Assembly (NCBI GenBank): GCA_003003925.1
Contig: PVWP01000006.1
Location: 1-64,000, forward strand
From: Aphanothece cf. minutissima CCALA 015
GTDB lineage: Bacteria > Cyanobacteriota > Cyanobacteriia > PCC-6307 > Cyanobiaceae
DNA: 64,000 nt
Direction: 5' to 3'
Shown here piece by piece: positions 1-8,535 of the stretch. The notes below the pieces were generated by a model that did no database searches, had not been told where the DNA came from, and saw nothing but the letters and a program-made list of their open reading frames with translations. Numbering within the stretch: position 1 is the stretch's first letter; every line of letters starts with the position of its first letter. Made by a program: the position numbers and the translations under genes.

Positions 1-225
1 GAATGCCTCAAGGGGGACCTGCGGGCGCTGCTGGAGCAGCTGCCGGAACTGCAGGGGCGGGTGCTGAAGATGCGCTATGGCATCGACGGCGAGGAGCCGA
101 TGAGCCTCACCGGCATCGCCCGCACCCTGGGCATGAGCCGCGACAAGACCCGCAACCTGGAGCGGCGCGCCCTCGAAGGCATCCGCCACCACTCCCGCTC
201 CCTGGAGGCCTACCTGGTGGCCTGA
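1..225 (+). CDS. RNA polymerase sigma-70 family factor, C-terminal fragment
   Basis: The last 74 codons of a gene that begins before the window. The visible part is sigma region 4: a helix with LEQLPELQGRVLKMRYGI, then a helix-turn-helix around LTGIARTLGMSRDKTRNLERRAL, which in this family contacts the -35 promoter element. The reading frame is open from base 1 and stops at TGA 223-225. The ending without a long tail, and the sequence RHHSRSLEAYLVA, fit a group 1 or group 2 sigma factor of the kind cyanobacteria carry in several copies, but which one cannot be told from the fragment. No terminator of its own is visible; the hairpin downstream points the other way. Confidence 0.85.
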   Translation, partial: ECLKGDLRALLEQLPELQGRVLKMRYGIDGEEPMSLTGIARTLGMSRDKTRNLERRALEGIRHHSRSLEAYLVA

Positions 226-270
226 GCCCCAGGGGGCCCAGCCGCCGGCAAGGCCAGGGCCACGGCCATG

Positions 271-294
271 AAAAAGCCCCCGTTTCCGGGGGCT
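271..294 (-). terminator. Rho-independent terminator of the RRM protein gene
   Basis: An eight-base-pair G+C-rich stem (275-282 with 287-294) with a four-base loop. Read on the minus strand it is followed by a run of five T (275-271). It lies about 20 bases past the stop codon of the RNA-binding protein gene, so it most likely ends that transcript. Confidence 0.8.
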
Positions 295-314
295 GCCGAC
301 CGTTTAGGTACAGC

Positions 315-605
315 TCAGTAGCGGGGGCGGCCGCCGCCGGCGCCACCGCCGCCACCACCACCGGTGCGGGGCTGGGCCTTGTTGACCCGGATCATCCGCC
401 CCATCCACTCGACGTCCTGGAGGTCGTCGATGGCCTTGGTTTCGTCGGCCTCGTTGGCCATTTCCACGAAGGCGAAGCCGCGCTTGCGGCCGGTTTCCCG
501 GTCGAGGGGCAGGCTGCAGTTACGCAGCGCTCCATATTGCGCAAACAGATGGTTGAGGTCATCCACCTCCGCATCGAAGGAGAGATTTCCAACGTAAATC
601 GTCAT
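315..605 (-). CDS. Small Gly-rich RNA-binding protein with one RRM
   Basis: A 96-residue protein made of one RNA recognition motif and a short glycine-rich tail. RNP2 is seen as IYVGNL (residues 3-8) and RNP1 as KRGFAFVEM (about 41-49); the tail is an almost pure Gly stretch ending in RPRY. Length and layout match the cyanobacterial Rbp family, single-RRM proteins that bind RNA. In other cyanobacteria these are linked to cold response and mRNA localisation, but here that is family knowledge only. The gene stands alone on the minus strand between a sigma factor and an unknown small protein, with its own terminator and a possible -10 box close upstream. Confidence 0.92.
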   Translation of the reverse strand: MTIYVGNLSFDAEVDDLNHLFAQYGALRNCSLPLDRETGRKRGFAFVEMANEADETKAIDDLQDVEWMGRMIRVNKAQPRTGGGGGGGAGGGRPRY

Positions 606-618
606 GAACAGAGAAACA

Positions 619-624
619 ATTATG
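619..624 (-). promoter_or_regulatory. Possible -10 element of the RRM protein gene
   Basis: On the minus strand the hexamer CATAAT lies 14 bases before the ATG of the RRM protein, inside an A+T-rich patch that stands out from its surroundings. No convincing -35 element is seen 16-18 bases upstream, so the call rests on the -10 match alone. Confidence 0.3.
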
Positions 625-743
625 AACCGATTCGTCGAAAGCCCTTACTGGACGTTGTCACTCGCCGAAGAGAAATCTTTGAATCACCAGAAGCGTACAG
701 CCTGGGTGGGCTGGCAGGCTGGGAACCTTTGCAGGGCGGACCG

Positions 744-1004
744 ATGAAGGAGCAGGCAACGGCCATTGCCCTGGTGGCGCTCTGGGTGCTGGGCTGGGGT
801 GTGGGCGGCTCGCTGATCGATGCCGGCCTGATCGGCGCCGGCGTCTACGACCTGGATGGGGGCCAGCAGGGAACCCTGATCACCTTCCTGCTCTGGAGCC
901 TGCTGTGGGGTGGCGCCGGCCTGAGGCTGTGGCGCCGCAGGGTGGGCGGCGGAGCCAATGCCGGTCGCGAGGACGACGGGAGCAACGGAACGGGAACTCC
1001 CTGA
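744..1004 (+). CDS. Small two-helix membrane protein, unknown function
   Basis: An 86-residue protein not recognised by family. Two hydrophobic segments are visible, about residues 5-33 (rich in Ala, Val, Gly) and 43-63 (LITFLLWSLLWGGAGL), followed by an Arg-rich stop-transfer stretch and a polar tail with REDDGSNGTG. The start was placed at the ATG at 744 because a purine-rich GGCGGA lies just before it and because the sequence upstream in the same frame does not look like protein. It converges on the next gene with a gap of only 17 bases. Function unknown. Confidence 0.6.
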   Translation: MKEQATAIALVALWVLGWGVGGSLIDAGLIGAGVYDLDGGQQGTLITFLLWSLLWGGAGLRLWRRRVGGGANAGREDDGSNGTGTP

Positions 1005-1021
1005 ACCGCCGAAAGTCCGGC

Positions 1022-1201
1022 TTACTTGCGGATGCCGAGCAGCTGGGCGCCGTAGTGCTCGCTGAACTCAGCCTGGTGCTGCCAGGCCGTGAGGAGGGTC
1101 TTGGCGACCTTGCGGAGTTCCTCGATGTCGTTGCAGCTGTCGATGGCGCGGGAGTGAACCGCGATCGAGAACTGGCGGTTGAGGGAAAGGGAGGCCTGCA
1201 T
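1022..1201 (-). CDS. Small conserved-looking protein, unknown function
   Basis: A 59-residue soluble protein beginning MQASLSLNRQFSIAVHSRAI. The second half is helical with regular spacing (DIEELRKVAKTLLTAWQHQAEF) and ends with Leu-Gly-Ile-Arg-Lys. Composition is normal for a real protein and unlike the low-complexity shadow frames nearby. No domain is recognised. It is followed at 1285 by another minus-strand gene that lies upstream of it in transcription, about 80 bases away, so the two may share a transcript. Real gene likely, function unknown. Confidence 0.6.
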   Translation of the reverse strand: MQASLSLNRQFSIAVHSRAIDSCNDIEELRKVAKTLLTAWQHQAEFSEHYGAQLLGIRK

Positions 1202-1284
1202 GTCCTGCTTGCGTTGTATCGGAACGTTACAAGCAGTTGCCGGTCGGCGGGTGGATGCCAACCGAACGGCTATCCGCACCGGGC

Positions 1285-1773
1285 TCAGAAGAACTGGTCG
1301 AAGTTGTCGAAGTCCACGGCGCTGAAGGTGCCGCCCTGCACCTGGGCCATCAGGCGCTCCAGCTGCACCCACAGGGCACCGCCGGTGAGCAGCGACAGCA
1401 CGAAGGCCACCAGCAGGGCGGCACCGGCGGCGAAACCGAACACCTGCAGGCTGGCGCCGATGAACAGGGTGACGCCGATCACCAGGCCCGCGTAGGGGAG
1501 GGTCGTCTCCAGGTTGGCGATCGGCAGCAGGGCCAGCCGGTCCTGCTTCCAGCCCTCCAGCCGGTTCTGGACCATCCGGGCGAAGGTGAGGCCGCACAGG
1601 ACCGCCATGGCCAGGCCGATGCCGGCAAGCATGTAGGGCGGGTAGGTGAGCGGGGCGTACTCCAGCAGGATCTCCAGGGCGTCCAGATCGCCGTAGTCGC
1701 CGCTGGCCTGGTCCAGCCCCGCCTGCCGGAGGGTCACGGGAGCAGCGTCGAGGGCGGCCAGCAGCAGGGACAC
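1285..1773 (-). CDS. Membrane protein with about three transmembrane helices, unknown function
   Basis: A 162-residue integral membrane protein. After a hydrophobic N-terminus, a polar stretch with several Asp residues (GDYGDLDALEILLEY) precedes three likely membrane spans at about residues 47-66, 92-112 and 115-135, and the end is acidic and aromatic (VDFDNFDQFF). No enzymatic motif is visible. It resembles conserved hypothetical membrane proteins of picocyanobacteria, though that rests on general appearance. It lies 80 bases downstream of the DUF2339 gene on the same strand and may belong to the same transcription unit. Confidence 0.65.
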   Translation of the reverse strand: MSLLLAALDAAPVTLRQAGLDQASGDYGDLDALEILLEYAPLTYPPYMLAGIGLAMAVLCGLTFARMVQNRLEGWKQDRLALLPIANLETTLPYAGLVIGVTLFIGASLQVFGFAAGAALLVAFVLSLLTGGALWVQLERLMAQVQGGTFSAVDFDNFDQFF

Positions 1774-1853
1774 GGCGGAGATGGGGACGGGCGATCGCGC
1801 CCGACCCTAGGCGCCGGAGCCGCACCTTCAGCGGACGCCGTCGACGGAACCCC

Positions 1854-4778
1854 TCAGCCGAAACGGCTGCGGAAGCGATGGACCAGGGCGTTCAGGGCCA
1901 GCAGCAGCAGTCCCACGCCGATGAACACCAGACCCCGCAGCCCCAGGTCGGCCTGGGCCATGTCGATGGCCAGCAGCCGCAGCAGGCAGGCCCCCAGGCC
2001 CACCAGGGCCACCTGGCGGAACTGGGGCTCCCTCAGCACCACCCCCAGCAGGTAGACGGCCAGGGCCTCCGCCGTCCACAGCAGGGTCAGCAGGGCCCGG
2101 TCGTAGCCGCTGGCCAGCACCACCGCCACGGCGATGAACAGGGGATGGCCGAGCCACAGGTTGCGGCGGCGCGCCACCCGCCCGCCGACCCAGGCCAGGG
2201 GCGGCCATCCGCCTGGCTCGGGCAGCCGTTCGAGGTCGAGCCAGCGACGGCAGGCCAGGACGAAGGCCGTCTGCAGGGCGATCGCCACCAGCCCGGCGGT
2301 CTGGGCCGCGCCGGTGGCGGGTGGAAAGGACGGCAGGCCGACGCTGAGGCTGACCAGCAGGGTCCCCACCGCCAGCCAGTAGACGATCACCCCGTAGACC
2401 TGCAGGCGGATGGCGAAGCACCGCACCAGCGCCGGGCAGACCAGGAGCAGGGCCAGCAGGGTCCAGGCGACGGCTCGCCACGGGGCGCTGATCTCCCCCT
2501 GCAGCAGCACCACCACCCCCAGCAGGGATCCCTCGAGGAAGCAGGGCTGCACCGCCTTCCAGCTGGGCAGCCGCGCCAGGTCAGGTCCGGCCCGGAAGAA
2601 CCAGCCGTGGAGGCCGACGGCGATTGCCAGCAGCTCGATCAGCAGGCGGCCCCGCACCTGCAGAACCCCGAGCGTCACCAGCTCCTGGCTGGGTCCGATC
2701 ACCACCAGGAACGCCGCGGCGAAGGCCGCCAGGTACGCCAGGGAAAGCCCGAGCGCCACCCGCACGGCGCCCCCCCGCAGCCAGCGGCTGCCGGCCAGGG
2801 CCCCGGCGGACAGCAGCAGCCAGGCCGCCCCCGGCAGCAGCGGCGAGATCGGCTCGAGCAGCCACAGCACACCCAGGCCCGCATCGACGCCCAGCAGCGC
2901 CAGCCCGAGGCCCTGGCGGCGGCCGCCGCCAGCGGCGACCGTCAGCAGCAGGGCCAGCACCGCCAGCGGCAGCAGGCGGGCCAGCAGGGGCAGCGGCGGC
3001 CAGGGGGCCTGGATCAGCAGGGTCAGCCAGCCAGCGCCATGGGCCAGGGCGATCGCCGCCGTCATGGCGCTCAGCAGGCCGGGGGGGCGCCAGCGACCCG
3101 CCGCCACCAGAAAGGCGCCCATCACCACCAGGCTCAGGGGCGACCGCCAGTCCTCCGGCACCACCAGGGCGGTCCCGACCGCCACCAGGCCGCCCGCCAG
3201 CCAACCCGGCAAGGGCGGCAGCGGCAGGGGCACGGCGCGGCGCTGGAGCAACACCTGCATCCCCACCGTCAGGCCCGCCCCGACCGTCAGCACCGCCCCG
3301 GTCTGCAGCTGATGCACCGGGTCGCCGCGCAGCAGCGCGGCCCCCAGGCCGCTCAGGGCCAGCACCAGAGCGGCGGCGGCGCTGAGCCACCAGCCGACGC
3401 GGACCAGGGGCCCGGAGCCCTCCCGCACGGCGATGGCCAGGAACAGCAGCGACTCCAGCAGCACCACCCCGGCCAGCAATGGCCCATCGGCGATCAGCGG
3501 GGCCAGGCTCAGCAGGGCCGCCAGCACCAGGGTCTGGCCCACCAGGCCGTCGCCCAGTGCCAGCCAGCGCGGTCCCCGTTGCCGGGCGCCACGGCCCAGC
3601 AGCAGCGCCACCCCGGCGGCCACCGCCAGGGCCCCGGCGCGGACCATCGCCGCGGGTGGATAGAGCAGCAGGGCCAGGCCGAGGCCGGCCCACGGGCTGA
3701 TCAGCAGGGCCACCGACACGGCCTGCGGCCGGGCCGGCGCGGCCCCCGGGCGGTGCAGCCGCAGCAGCCCCGGGCCGAACACCAGCGCCGCCGCCAGGAC
3801 AGCACCAGCGGCCAGGGCGGGGGAGGCCGCCAGGGCGGGGCCGTTGCGCAGGAACCAGACCACCTGGAAGGCGCCGAACAGCCAGCTGACCACGAGCCGG
3901 TGCCGCGGCCAGCGGTGCCGCAGGGGCAGCTCCGAGCCCACCAGGGCGAGGGCGCTGGCGATGGCCAGGGCGGGGCCGCCCTGGGGGCCGATGGCCAGGG
4001 GCACCAGGCTCACGGCCACGTGCAGCGAGGCGATCGCGGCGGTGCGGGCGATGGCGGCCAGGGCCAGGTTGGCGGCCACGCCCGCGGCCAGCAGGGCCAG
4101 GGCCGGAATCGGGTCATCGATCCACTGGAGCCCGAGCTGGGGCAGGCCGCCGGCGGCGGCGCAGGCGAACAGGACCAGGGCGCCGCCACCGCTGCGCATG
4201 GCGTCGGTGAGGTCGCGCCAGCGCGGGCGCCGGCCCCACAGCACAGACGGCAGCGCCAGGGCCCCGCCCGCCAGCAGGGTGAGCAGGAAGCGCTCGCGGG
4301 GCCCCAGCTGCAGGCCCGCGTTGATCGTCAGGAAGGTGACCCCGGCCACCACCACAAGCACGCCGAGCAGGCCGCTCCAGTTCTCCACCAGCAGCCGCTC
4401 GATCCGCTTCCAGGGGCCGCTTTTCGTCGCGCGTGGCCGCGGAGCTGCCGGAGGCGCCGGTGGGCGGAGCGCGGGGGTGGCCACCGCCGCCGCCACCGGC
4501 TCGGGTTGGGACGTGGCTTCGGTTTCGGCTTCGACTTCGGCCCCGGGGGTCGGTGGGGGGAGCTCCTCAGCGGCGGCGAGCCGGGCCGGTTCGGGCTTGG
4601 TGTCGCCATCGAGCCGCTTCTGGAGCACCTCGCTCCACAGCGACAGGGCGAAGAAGCGCTGGCTCAGGGAGGCGGCCTGCTGCTCAAGGCGACGGATCCG
4701 CCGCTCCAGGGCCCGGACCTGCAGGATCCAGCCCCCCGTCAGCAGGGCCAAGAGGATCAGCAGCAGGGCCTCGTTCAA
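1854..4778 (-). CDS. Large DUF2339-family membrane protein
   Basis: A 974-residue protein. Residues 1-20 form a membrane anchor, followed by a short coiled-coil (LERRIRRLEQQAASLSQRF), a Pro/Ala/Glu-rich linker to about residue 125, and then some 25 hydrophobic segments to the end. The first core segment contains ENWSGLLGVLVVVAGVTF, the signature of DUF2339 proteins, which carry a cytoplasmic coiled coil before a very long polytopic membrane region. The biochemical function of the family is unknown. Its extreme G+C and hydrophobicity create long open frames on the opposite strand, which are not genes. The preceding gene on the same strand is the ABC1 kinase, 66 bases away. Confidence 0.85.
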   Translation of the reverse strand: MNEALLLILLALLTGGWILQVRALERRIRRLEQQAASLSQRFFALSLWSEVLQKRLDGDTKPEPARLAAAEELPPPTPGAEVEAETEATSQPEPVAAAVATPALRPPAPPAAPRPRATKSGPWKRIERLLVENWSGLLGVLVVVAGVTFLTINAGLQLGPRERFLLTLLAGGALALPSVLWGRRPRWRDLTDAMRSGGGALVLFACAAAGGLPQLGLQWIDDPIPALALLAAGVAANLALAAIARTAAIASLHVAVSLVPLAIGPQGGPALAIASALALVGSELPLRHRWPRHRLVVSWLFGAFQVVWFLRNGPALAASPALAAGAVLAAALVFGPGLLRLHRPGAAPARPQAVSVALLISPWAGLGLALLLYPPAAMVRAGALAVAAGVALLLGRGARQRGPRWLALGDGLVGQTLVLAALLSLAPLIADGPLLAGVVLLESLLFLAIAVREGSGPLVRVGWWLSAAAALVLALSGLGAALLRGDPVHQLQTGAVLTVGAGLTVGMQVLLQRRAVPLPLPPLPGWLAGGLVAVGTALVVPEDWRSPLSLVVMGAFLVAAGRWRPPGLLSAMTAAIALAHGAGWLTLLIQAPWPPLPLLARLLPLAVLALLLTVAAGGGRRQGLGLALLGVDAGLGVLWLLEPISPLLPGAAWLLLSAGALAGSRWLRGGAVRVALGLSLAYLAAFAAAFLVVIGPSQELVTLGVLQVRGRLLIELLAIAVGLHGWFFRAGPDLARLPSWKAVQPCFLEGSLLGVVVLLQGEISAPWRAVAWTLLALLLVCPALVRCFAIRLQVYGVIVYWLAVGTLLVSLSVGLPSFPPATGAAQTAGLVAIALQTAFVLACRRWLDLERLPEPGGWPPLAWVGGRVARRRNLWLGHPLFIAVAVVLASGYDRALLTLLWTAEALAVYLLGVVLREPQFRQVALVGLGACLLRLLAIDMAQADLGLRGLVFIGVGLLLLALNALVHRFRSRFG

Positions 4779-4844
4779 GGGGCCGGCGGACGTGGGGGGA
4801 CGACCCAGCTTCGCCTGGCCCGGCGCTCAGCGCACCGTGGGGCC

Positions 4845-6560
4845 TCAGGCGGCGAGCGGATTCAGGCGGGACAGCAGGCCGGTGGCCAGCTTGCGGGCCG
4901 AGAAGGTACGCCGCACCAGTCCCAGCAGGGCCTGGAGATCATCGGTGTGCAGCCGGTCGTGGCTCACCAGGCTCAGCAGCAGCCGCTGGCGCAGGCTGGT
5001 GCCCTCCTTGCCCAGCAGCAGGCGCAGGCCGTCGCGGGCCACCGGCAGCAGATCGGTGGAGGCTGAACCGTTCTCGACCACGGCCAGCAGGTTCTCCAGC
5101 CGCTCCACCCGCAGGCGGCCGTCACGATCGAAGATCACCTCCAGCAGCTTCTCGCGCATCTCGGCGGTGTCGCCGGCCAGCAGACGCTTCGCCACGTAGG
5201 GGTAGGCCACCCGGATGATGCGGAAGTCGGGGTCGAGCCGCATCGCCAGGCCCTCCTGGCTCACCACCGCCCGGATGATCAGGGCGAAGCGGGCCGGCAC
5301 CCGGAAGGGATAGTCGTACATCAGCTCCGAGAAACGATCGGTGATCGCCTTGAAGTTGAAGCTGCCCACGTTCTCCCCCAGAGCCCCACCGAGCACCTCC
5401 TCGAGGGCCGGCACGATCGGCCCCAGGGGGGTGCTGGGGTTGAGGAAGCCCAGGGCGACGAAATCCCTGGCCAGGGCGTCGAAATCCCGGTTGATCAGAT
5501 GCACCACCGCCCCGGTGAGGGTGAGCCGGTCGGCATCGCTGAGGGAATCCATCATGCCGAAGTCGACATAGGCCACATGGCCCAGGCCGTTGGTCTTGCC
5601 CGGCAGCGCGAACAGGTTGCCCGGGTGGGGATCAGCGTGGAAGTAGCCGAACTCCAGCAGTTGCTGCAGGCCGGCGATCACGCCGGTGCGGATCAGGGCC
5701 GCCGGATCCAGGTGGTGGGCCTCCAGCTCGCGGCGGCTCTGCAGCTTGGTGCCGTTGATCCAGCTGGTGGTCAGCACCCGCCGGCTGCTGAGGGGCCGCA
5801 CCACCGCCGGAACGGTCACCTCGGGATGGTCCTGGAACAGGCTGGCGAAGCGTTCGGCGTTGTCGGCCTCGCGCCGGTAGTCGATCTCCTCGAAGAGGGT
5901 GGAGCCGAATTCGTCGATGATCGCCCCGAGCCCGAAGCCCAGATTCAGGGGCAGGAAGGGGGCCGCCAGCACCGCCAGGGAGCGGATGATGACCAGGTCG
6001 CGGCGCAGGATGAAGGGCAGGTCGGGCCGCTGGACCTTCACCGCCACCCAGTGGCCCTCCGCCAGGCGGGCCCGGTACACCTGCCCCAGGCTGGCGGCCG
6101 CCATGGGGTAGTCGGGGAACTCCTCGAACAGCTGGTGGGCGGGGGCCCCGAGCTCCTCCTCGATCAGCGCCAGGGCGACCGGGTGGGGGAAGGGGGGCAG
6201 GTCGTCCTGGAGGCGGGCCAGTTCCTCCAGCCAGTCGCGCCGCACCAGGTCGGGGCGGGTGGAGAGGGCCTGGCCCACCTTGATGAAGCAGGGACCCAGG
6301 TCGTTGAGGGTTTCGAGGATGGCGCGGGCCAGCCGCTGCTGCACCCGGGCGTCGGTGCTGCTGGATTGCACGGCCAGCCGCAGGCCCAGCCCAGCCAGGC
6401 GCCACAGCACCACGATCAGCCGGCTGACCAGAACCCAGGGTCGCCGCAGCAGCCAGCGCAGGTCGGCGTTGGGGTCGTAGCGGGGGGTGGGGGAAACGTC
6501 CTCGGCCAGGGTCCTGCCCCATCGATGGCCAGACTCTAGGAACTGCGTTCCCCGGTCCAT
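4845..6560 (-). CDS. ABC1/UbiB-family atypical kinase
   Basis: A 571-residue protein of the ABC1 (UbiB, Coq8, AarF) family of atypical kinases. Visible family motifs: KVGQALSTRPDLV (the KxGQ motif, near residue 93), VAVKVQRPD with the nucleotide-binding Lys (near 175), HADPHPGNLF (near 312) and VDFGMMDSL with the metal-binding Asp (near 332). In other organisms relatives support quinone or prenyl-lipid metabolism; cyanobacteria have several copies, so this one may act in plastoquinone or tocopherol metabolism or in light stress. The start was set at the ATG complementary to 6558-6560, which overlaps the start codon of the divergent decarboxylase. No better in-frame start is visible nearby. 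Confidence 0.88.
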   Translation of the reverse strand: MDRGTQFLESGHRWGRTLAEDVSPTPRYDPNADLRWLLRRPWVLVSRLIVVLWRLAGLGLRLAVQSSSTDARVQQRLARAILETLNDLGPCFIKVGQALSTRPDLVRRDWLEELARLQDDLPPFPHPVALALIEEELGAPAHQLFEEFPDYPMAAASLGQVYRARLAEGHWVAVKVQRPDLPFILRRDLVIIRSLAVLAAPFLPLNLGFGLGAIIDEFGSTLFEEIDYRREADNAERFASLFQDHPEVTVPAVVRPLSSRRVLTTSWINGTKLQSRRELEAHHLDPAALIRTGVIAGLQQLLEFGYFHADPHPGNLFALPGKTNGLGHVAYVDFGMMDSLSDADRLTLTGAVVHLINRDFDALARDFVALGFLNPSTPLGPIVPALEEVLGGALGENVGSFNFKAITDRFSELMYDYPFRVPARFALIIRAVVSQEGLAMRLDPDFRIIRVAYPYVAKRLLAGDTAEMREKLLEVIFDRDGRLRVERLENLLAVVENGSASTDLLPVARDGLRLLLGKEGTSLRQRLLLSLVSHDRLHTDDLQALLGLVRRTFSARKLATGLLSRLNPLAA

Positions 6561-7920
6561 GGGCCCCTTCTGGCGGCCAGCGCCGCTGGCCCTGCACCTG
6601 CCGGCCCACGGCCGCGGCCGGGCCCTGGCCCCCGACCTGCGGCGCCTGCTGCGCCAGCCTCCCGGACGCTGGGATCTGCCCGAACTGCCCGGCTTCGGGG
6701 GGCCGCTGGAACCGGAAGGGACGGTGGCCGAGGCCCAGGGGCGCGCGGCGACCCTGCTGGGGGCCAATCGCTGCTGGTTCGGGGTGAATGGCGCCTCGGG
6801 GCTGCTGCAGGCAGCCCTGCTTGCCCTCGGCCCGCCGGGCTCCCGGGTGCTGCTGCCCCGCAACCTGCACCGCAGCCTGCTGCACGGCTGCGTGCTGGGG
6901 GGCCTCGAACCGCTGCTGTTCGATCTCGCCAGCGATCCGCTCACGGGCCTGTGGCAACCGCCGGAGCCCGAGCGGCTGGAGCGGGTGCTGGCGGCGGCGG
7001 CCGCCCTCCCCGGCGGGCCCGTGGCGGCCCTGGTGCTGGTGGATCCCACCTACCAGGGACTGGCGGCCGATCTGCCGGCCCTGGTGGCCCTGGGCCACCG
7101 GGCGGGCTTGCCGGTGCTGGTGGACCAGGCCCACGGCGGCGGCCGGGCCCTGGCCGCCGGCGCCGATCTGGTGGTGCTCTCCGTCCAGAAGAGCGGCACC
7201 GGCCTGGCCCAGAGCGCCGCCCTGCTGGCGCAGGGCACACGGGTGGCTCCCGCCGCCATCGAGCGGGCCCTGCTGTGGCTCCAGACCTCCAGCCCCAGCG
7301 CCCTGCTGCTGGCCTCGACGGCTGCGGCCCTGGAGCACGGCGCCAGCAGTGCCGGCCGCCGCCAGCGCCAGCGGGCCGAGGCCCGGGCAGGCCGGCTGCG
7401 CCGGCGGCTGGAGGGCCTGGGCCTGCCGCTGGTGGCCAATGGCGATCCCCTGCGCCTGGTGCTGGCCACCGCCCGGCTGGGGATCAACGGCCTGGAGGCC
7501 GACACCTGGCTGCTGGAGCGGGGGGTGATCGCCGAGCTGCCGGAACCCGGCGCCCTCACCTTCTGCCTGGGGCTGAACCCGCCCCGGGGGGTGGAGCGGC
7601 GCCTGCCGCGCCAGCTGGAGGATCTGCGCCGGGCCCTCGGCGGGCCACCCCTGCCCCCCTTCACCCCGCCCCCCCTGCCGCTGCTGGCGTCGCCGGAGCT
7701 GGCGATCGGCGTGGCCTGGCGGAGCCCCGCCGTAGCCATCCCCCTGGAGGAGGCTGCCGGCCGGCTGGCGGCGGCACCGCTCTGCCCCTATCCGCCGGGG
7801 ATCCCGCTGCTGGTGCCGGGGGAGCGGATCGATCCGGCCCGCGCCGCCTGGCTGCTGGAGCAACGGCGTCTCTGGCCCGGTCAGATCGCTGATACGGTGA
7901 GCGTCGTGGCCGGTTCGTGA
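6559..7920 (+). CDS. PLP-dependent Orn/Lys/Arg decarboxylase-family protein
   Basis: A 453-residue fold-type I PLP enzyme. The N-terminus (ALHLPAHGRGRAL) is characteristic of the cyanobacterial Orn/Lys/Arg decarboxylase group. The cofactor region reads VDQAHGGGRAL, with the Asp that contacts the PLP ring, then SVQKSGTGLAQSA, in which Lys near residue 211 is the expected Schiff-base lysine. The usual Ser-x-His-Lys of well-studied members is here Ser-Val-Gln-Lys. The substrate cannot be read from sequence; arginine or lysine decarboxylation feeding polyamine synthesis is the family expectation. It starts on the same four-base ATG overlap as the divergent ABC1 kinase and overlaps cbiT by GTGA. 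Confidence 0.85.
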   Translation: MGPFWRPAPLALHLPAHGRGRALAPDLRRLLRQPPGRWDLPELPGFGGPLEPEGTVAEAQGRAATLLGANRCWFGVNGASGLLQAALLALGPPGSRVLLPRNLHRSLLHGCVLGGLEPLLFDLASDPLTGLWQPPEPERLERVLAAAAALPGGPVAALVLVDPTYQGLAADLPALVALGHRAGLPVLVDQAHGGGRALAAGADLVVLSVQKSGTGLAQSAALLAQGTRVAPAAIERALLWLQTSSPSALLLASTAAALEHGASSAGRRQRQRAEARAGRLRRRLEGLGLPLVANGDPLRLVLATARLGINGLEADTWLLERGVIAELPEPGALTFCLGLNPPRGVERRLPRQLEDLRRALGGPPLPPFTPPPLPLLASPELAIGVAWRSPAVAIPLEEAAGRLAAAPLCPYPPGIPLLVPGERIDPARAAWLLEQRRLWPGQIADTVSVVAGS

Positions 7921-8525
7921 GCCCGTTGCCGAACCCCTTCCACTGGGATTTCGTCACCCCCGGACTGCCGGACAGCGCCTTCGAGGACGCCCCGGGCTTC
8001 AGCCCCACGCCGCTGGAGCTGCGGGTGATGCTGCTGGCCCACCTGCGGCCCCGGGCCGATTCCCTCGTCTGGGACGTGGGCGGCGGCACCGGCGCCCTGG
8101 CCCTGGAGATCGCCCGGCTGATGCCCGGTGGCGCGGTGCACACCCTGGAGCGGGATCCGGAGGCGATCGAGCTGCTGGAGCGCAACCGGCAGCGTTTCGA
8201 CATCCACAACCTGCACATCCACGCCGGCGAGGCACCGGAGGACCTGGCCCTGCTGCCCCCCCACCCGGACCGGGTGCTGCTGGAGGTGGGGCGGCCCCTG
8301 GAGGACGTGCTGCGGGCCGTCTGGGAGGCGCTGCAGCCCTCCGGACGGCTGGTGATCAGCACCGTCAACCTGGAGGGGCTGGTGAAGGCCACGGACACCC
8401 TCGCCCAGCTGGGCGCCCACGATGTCCAGGTGGTGCAGGCCACCGTGCACCGCATGCAGCGCCGCGGCAGCCAGGCCAAGCTGGCGGCCGCCGAACCGCT
8501 GTTCGTGATCGCCGCCGAGCGCTGA
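7917..8525 (+). CDS. cbiT: CbiT-type precorrin decarboxylating C15-methyltransferase
   Basis: A 202-residue SAM-dependent methyltransferase. The N-terminal FVTPGLPDSAFE followed by GFSPTPLELRVMLLAHL is typical of CbiT, the C15-methylating, decarboxylating half of CobL in cobalamin synthesis. SAM motif I is WDVGGGTGALALEIA (about residues 57-71), with the acidic residue ending strand two in LERDPEA. The GTG start overlaps the stop of the decarboxylase gene (GTGA), pointing to coupled translation. The partner C5-methyltransferase (CbiE) is not in the window. Alternative: another small class I methyltransferase, less likely given the PGLPD..F and TPTPLE-like motifs. Confidence 0.82.
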   Translation: MSPLPNPFHWDFVTPGLPDSAFEDAPGFSPTPLELRVMLLAHLRPRADSLVWDVGGGTGALALEIARLMPGGAVHTLERDPEAIELLERNRQRFDIHNLHIHAGEAPEDLALLPPHPDRVLLEVGRPLEDVLRAVWEALQPSGRLVISTVNLEGLVKATDTLAQLGAHDVQVVQATVHRMQRRGSQAKLAAAEPLFVIAAER

Positions 8526-8535
8526 GTCCAAGCCC

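Noticed and set aside
1878..5066. Plus-strand open frame of 1062 codons opposite the DUF2339 gene
   Set aside because: The translation is almost only Gln, Gly, Arg, Pro, Ala and His, as expected from the complement of Leu/Ala-rich codons at very high G+C. The minus strand encodes a clear DUF2339 membrane protein.
4845..7049. Longer ABC1 kinase reading up to 7049
   Set aside because: The extra 163 residues are Ser/Arg/Gly/Pro-rich and lie opposite the conserved start of the decarboxylase; the ABC1 family sequence begins close to 6560.
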